DNA of 6,008 nucleotides, taken from the NCBI GenBank assembly GCA_902493755.1, contig CABURF010000083.1, forward strand, positions 1 to 6,008, read 5' to 3'. The position numbers and the translations under genes are program-made. The notes beneath the pieces are model-generated. The model was given only the letters and a program-made list of their open reading frames with translations. It ran no database searches and had not been told where the DNA came from. Positions 5,288 through 6,008 of this stretch are shown piece by piece. Numbering within the stretch: the stretch's first letter is position 1; each line of letters opens with the position of its first letter. This DNA comes from an uncultured Coriobacteriia bacterium. Lineage in GTDB: Bacteria; Actinomycetota; Coriobacteriia; Coriobacteriales; QAMH01.

Positions 5288-6008
5288 CTATTCGGCTGGG
5301 GGTTCGGGCGCAGGCTCGCCTCCGCCTTCGTCACCGCCGCCACCCTCGTTGCCGCCTTCCGATCCGGGGTCGCTTGACTCCTGGGGCTGCTCGGGATTAG
5401 GGGCGTTCGGGTCTGCCGTCGAGCTTGCGCTCGGGTCGGTCGAGGAGCTGCTCGTGCTCGAGGACTCTTCGGGAGGCGTCCAGTCGTCGTCTCCGCCGAT
5501 GATCGTGACGTCTTTGGTGAAGTCCCAGGTGCGCGCCGGCTTGTAGTTGATTTTCTCGCTCGTCGTGGGGAATTGCTTGATGGATTGGCCCGCAAGCGCG
5601 GCGTTCATGAAGTCGCGCCAGATGGGACCGCAGGTGCTGCCGCCGTACATTGAGGTTTCGCGCTCGATGCGATAACCCGCCCAGACGGCCGTGGAATACT
5701 GTGGCGTGAATCCGCAGAACCAGAGGTCGCGCCCGTGTTCGGAGGTGCCCGTCTTGCCGGCGCAGGGCTGGCCATTGTTGAGGCTGGCGCTCGTGCCCGT
5801 ACCCGAACTGATGACGCGTTCGAGAATGTCGGTTGCCTTCTGCGCGACAGCTGCCGAAAGCACTCGCTGCGGTTGTTCGGCCTCGTACGTGTAGACGGTC
5901 TTGCCGGAAGGATCGACAATCTCGGTGACGGCGCAGGGTTCGTAGTAGTAGCCGCCGTTGGCAATCGTGGCATAGGCACTTGCCATCTCGAGTGGGTTGA
6001 CTCCGCTT
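5288..6008 (-). CDS. class A penicillin-binding protein, C-terminal part; start outside window
   Basis: This is the last 240 or so codons of a bifunctional peptidoglycan synthase (glycosyltransferase plus transpeptidase), which would be anchored in the membrane and act outside it. Reading in from the window edge, SGVNPLEMASAYATIANGG is the segment that usually follows the SxN motif in PBP1a/Pbp1-type transpeptidases. The third active-site motif is present as AGKTGTSE (KTGT codons at 5744-5755), followed by DLWFCGFTPQYSTAVWAGY, the usual beta-strand context. GPIWRDFMNAAL ends the transpeptidase domain. The SxxK and SxN motifs and the transglycosylase domain must lie beyond base 6008. The Met at 5984-5986 is internal. 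The last 64 residues (5288-5482) form a low-complexity tail rich in Ser, Pro, Glu and Gly. The HAD gene follows 58 bases downstream on the same strand. Confidence 0.93.
   Translation of the reverse strand, partial: SGVNPLEMASAYATIANGGYYYEPCAVTEIVDPSGKTVYTYEAEQPQRVLSAAVAQKATDILERVISSGTGTSASLNNGQPCAGKTGTSEHGRDLWFCGFTPQYSTAVWAGYRIERETSMYGGSTCGPIWRDFMNAALAGQSIKQFPTTSEKINYKPARTWDFTKDVTIIGGDDDWTPPEESSSTSSSSTDPSASSTADPNAPNPEQPQESSDPGSEGGNEGGGGDEGGGEPAPEPPAE
5291..5482 (-). repeat. low-complexity Ser/Pro/Glu/Gly tail of the penicillin-binding protein
   Basis: About 64 codons beginning at the Trp-Thr-Pro-Pro run encode a Ser/Thr-rich acidic stretch, then Asp/Pro/Asn, then Gly/Glu repeats and a Pro/Glu end. 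It is predicted to be disordered and extracellular. Similar tails occur on class A PBPs of Gram-positive bacteria. Its function here is unknown. Confidence 0.75.

Noticed and set aside
5300..5350. CCGCC-rich repeats as a CRISPR or satellite array
   Set aside because: They are the Gly/Glu codons of the penicillin-binding protein tail, with no regular repeat-spacer structure.
5984..5986. Internal ATG as the start of a short protein at the right edge
   Set aside because: The upstream codons encode the conserved penicillin-binding protein stretch GVNPLE, so this Met is internal to a longer protein.

Overview
The window looks like ordinary chromosome from a fairly GC-rich Gram-positive bacterium. 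Codon choice (third-position G/C), the short ~420-residue type of LeuC, a class A penicillin-binding protein with a long disordered tail, and tight gene packing suggest an actinobacterium, most plausibly of the class Coriobacteriia. That assignment is an inference from general character and was not tested by any search.

Plus strand, positions 1-3284: a tightly packed run leuC (5' end cut off by the window) - leuD - leuB - galU. LeuC and LeuD are the two subunits of 3-isopropylmalate dehydratase and LeuB is 3-isopropylmalate dehydrogenase. Together they carry out the second and third steps of leucine synthesis. leuD/leuB and leuB/galU overlap by a few bases, so galU (UTP-glucose-1-phosphate uridylyltransferase, making UDP-glucose for surface polymers) appears to be translationally coupled to the leucine genes.

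Plus strand, positions 3285-4388: a short intergenic region with a weak hairpin and a possible promoter, then a complete tRNA-Ser(UGA) with encoded CCA, then a family 2 glycosyltransferase starting only 35 bases after the tRNA. The glycosyltransferase probably builds a cell-surface polysaccharide, but its sugar specificity cannot be read from the sequence.

Positions 4389-4458 separate converging genes and contain a short palindrome and a GC-rich hairpin that may end transcription from one or both sides.

Minus strand, positions 6008-4459: the C-terminal half of a class A penicillin-binding protein (KTGT box present, start outside the window), then a NagD-like HAD-superfamily protein 58 bases downstream. 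The HAD protein is the most notable item. It keeps motifs II, III and IV, but the aspartate nucleophile of motif I is alanine, so it may be a catalytically dead phosphatase homologue or one with a changed role.

There is no CRISPR array, insertion sequence, integrase or toxin-antitoxin module, and no gene-free stretch longer than 300 bases. Apart from the HAD variant, the region reads as housekeeping metabolism and cell-envelope synthesis.
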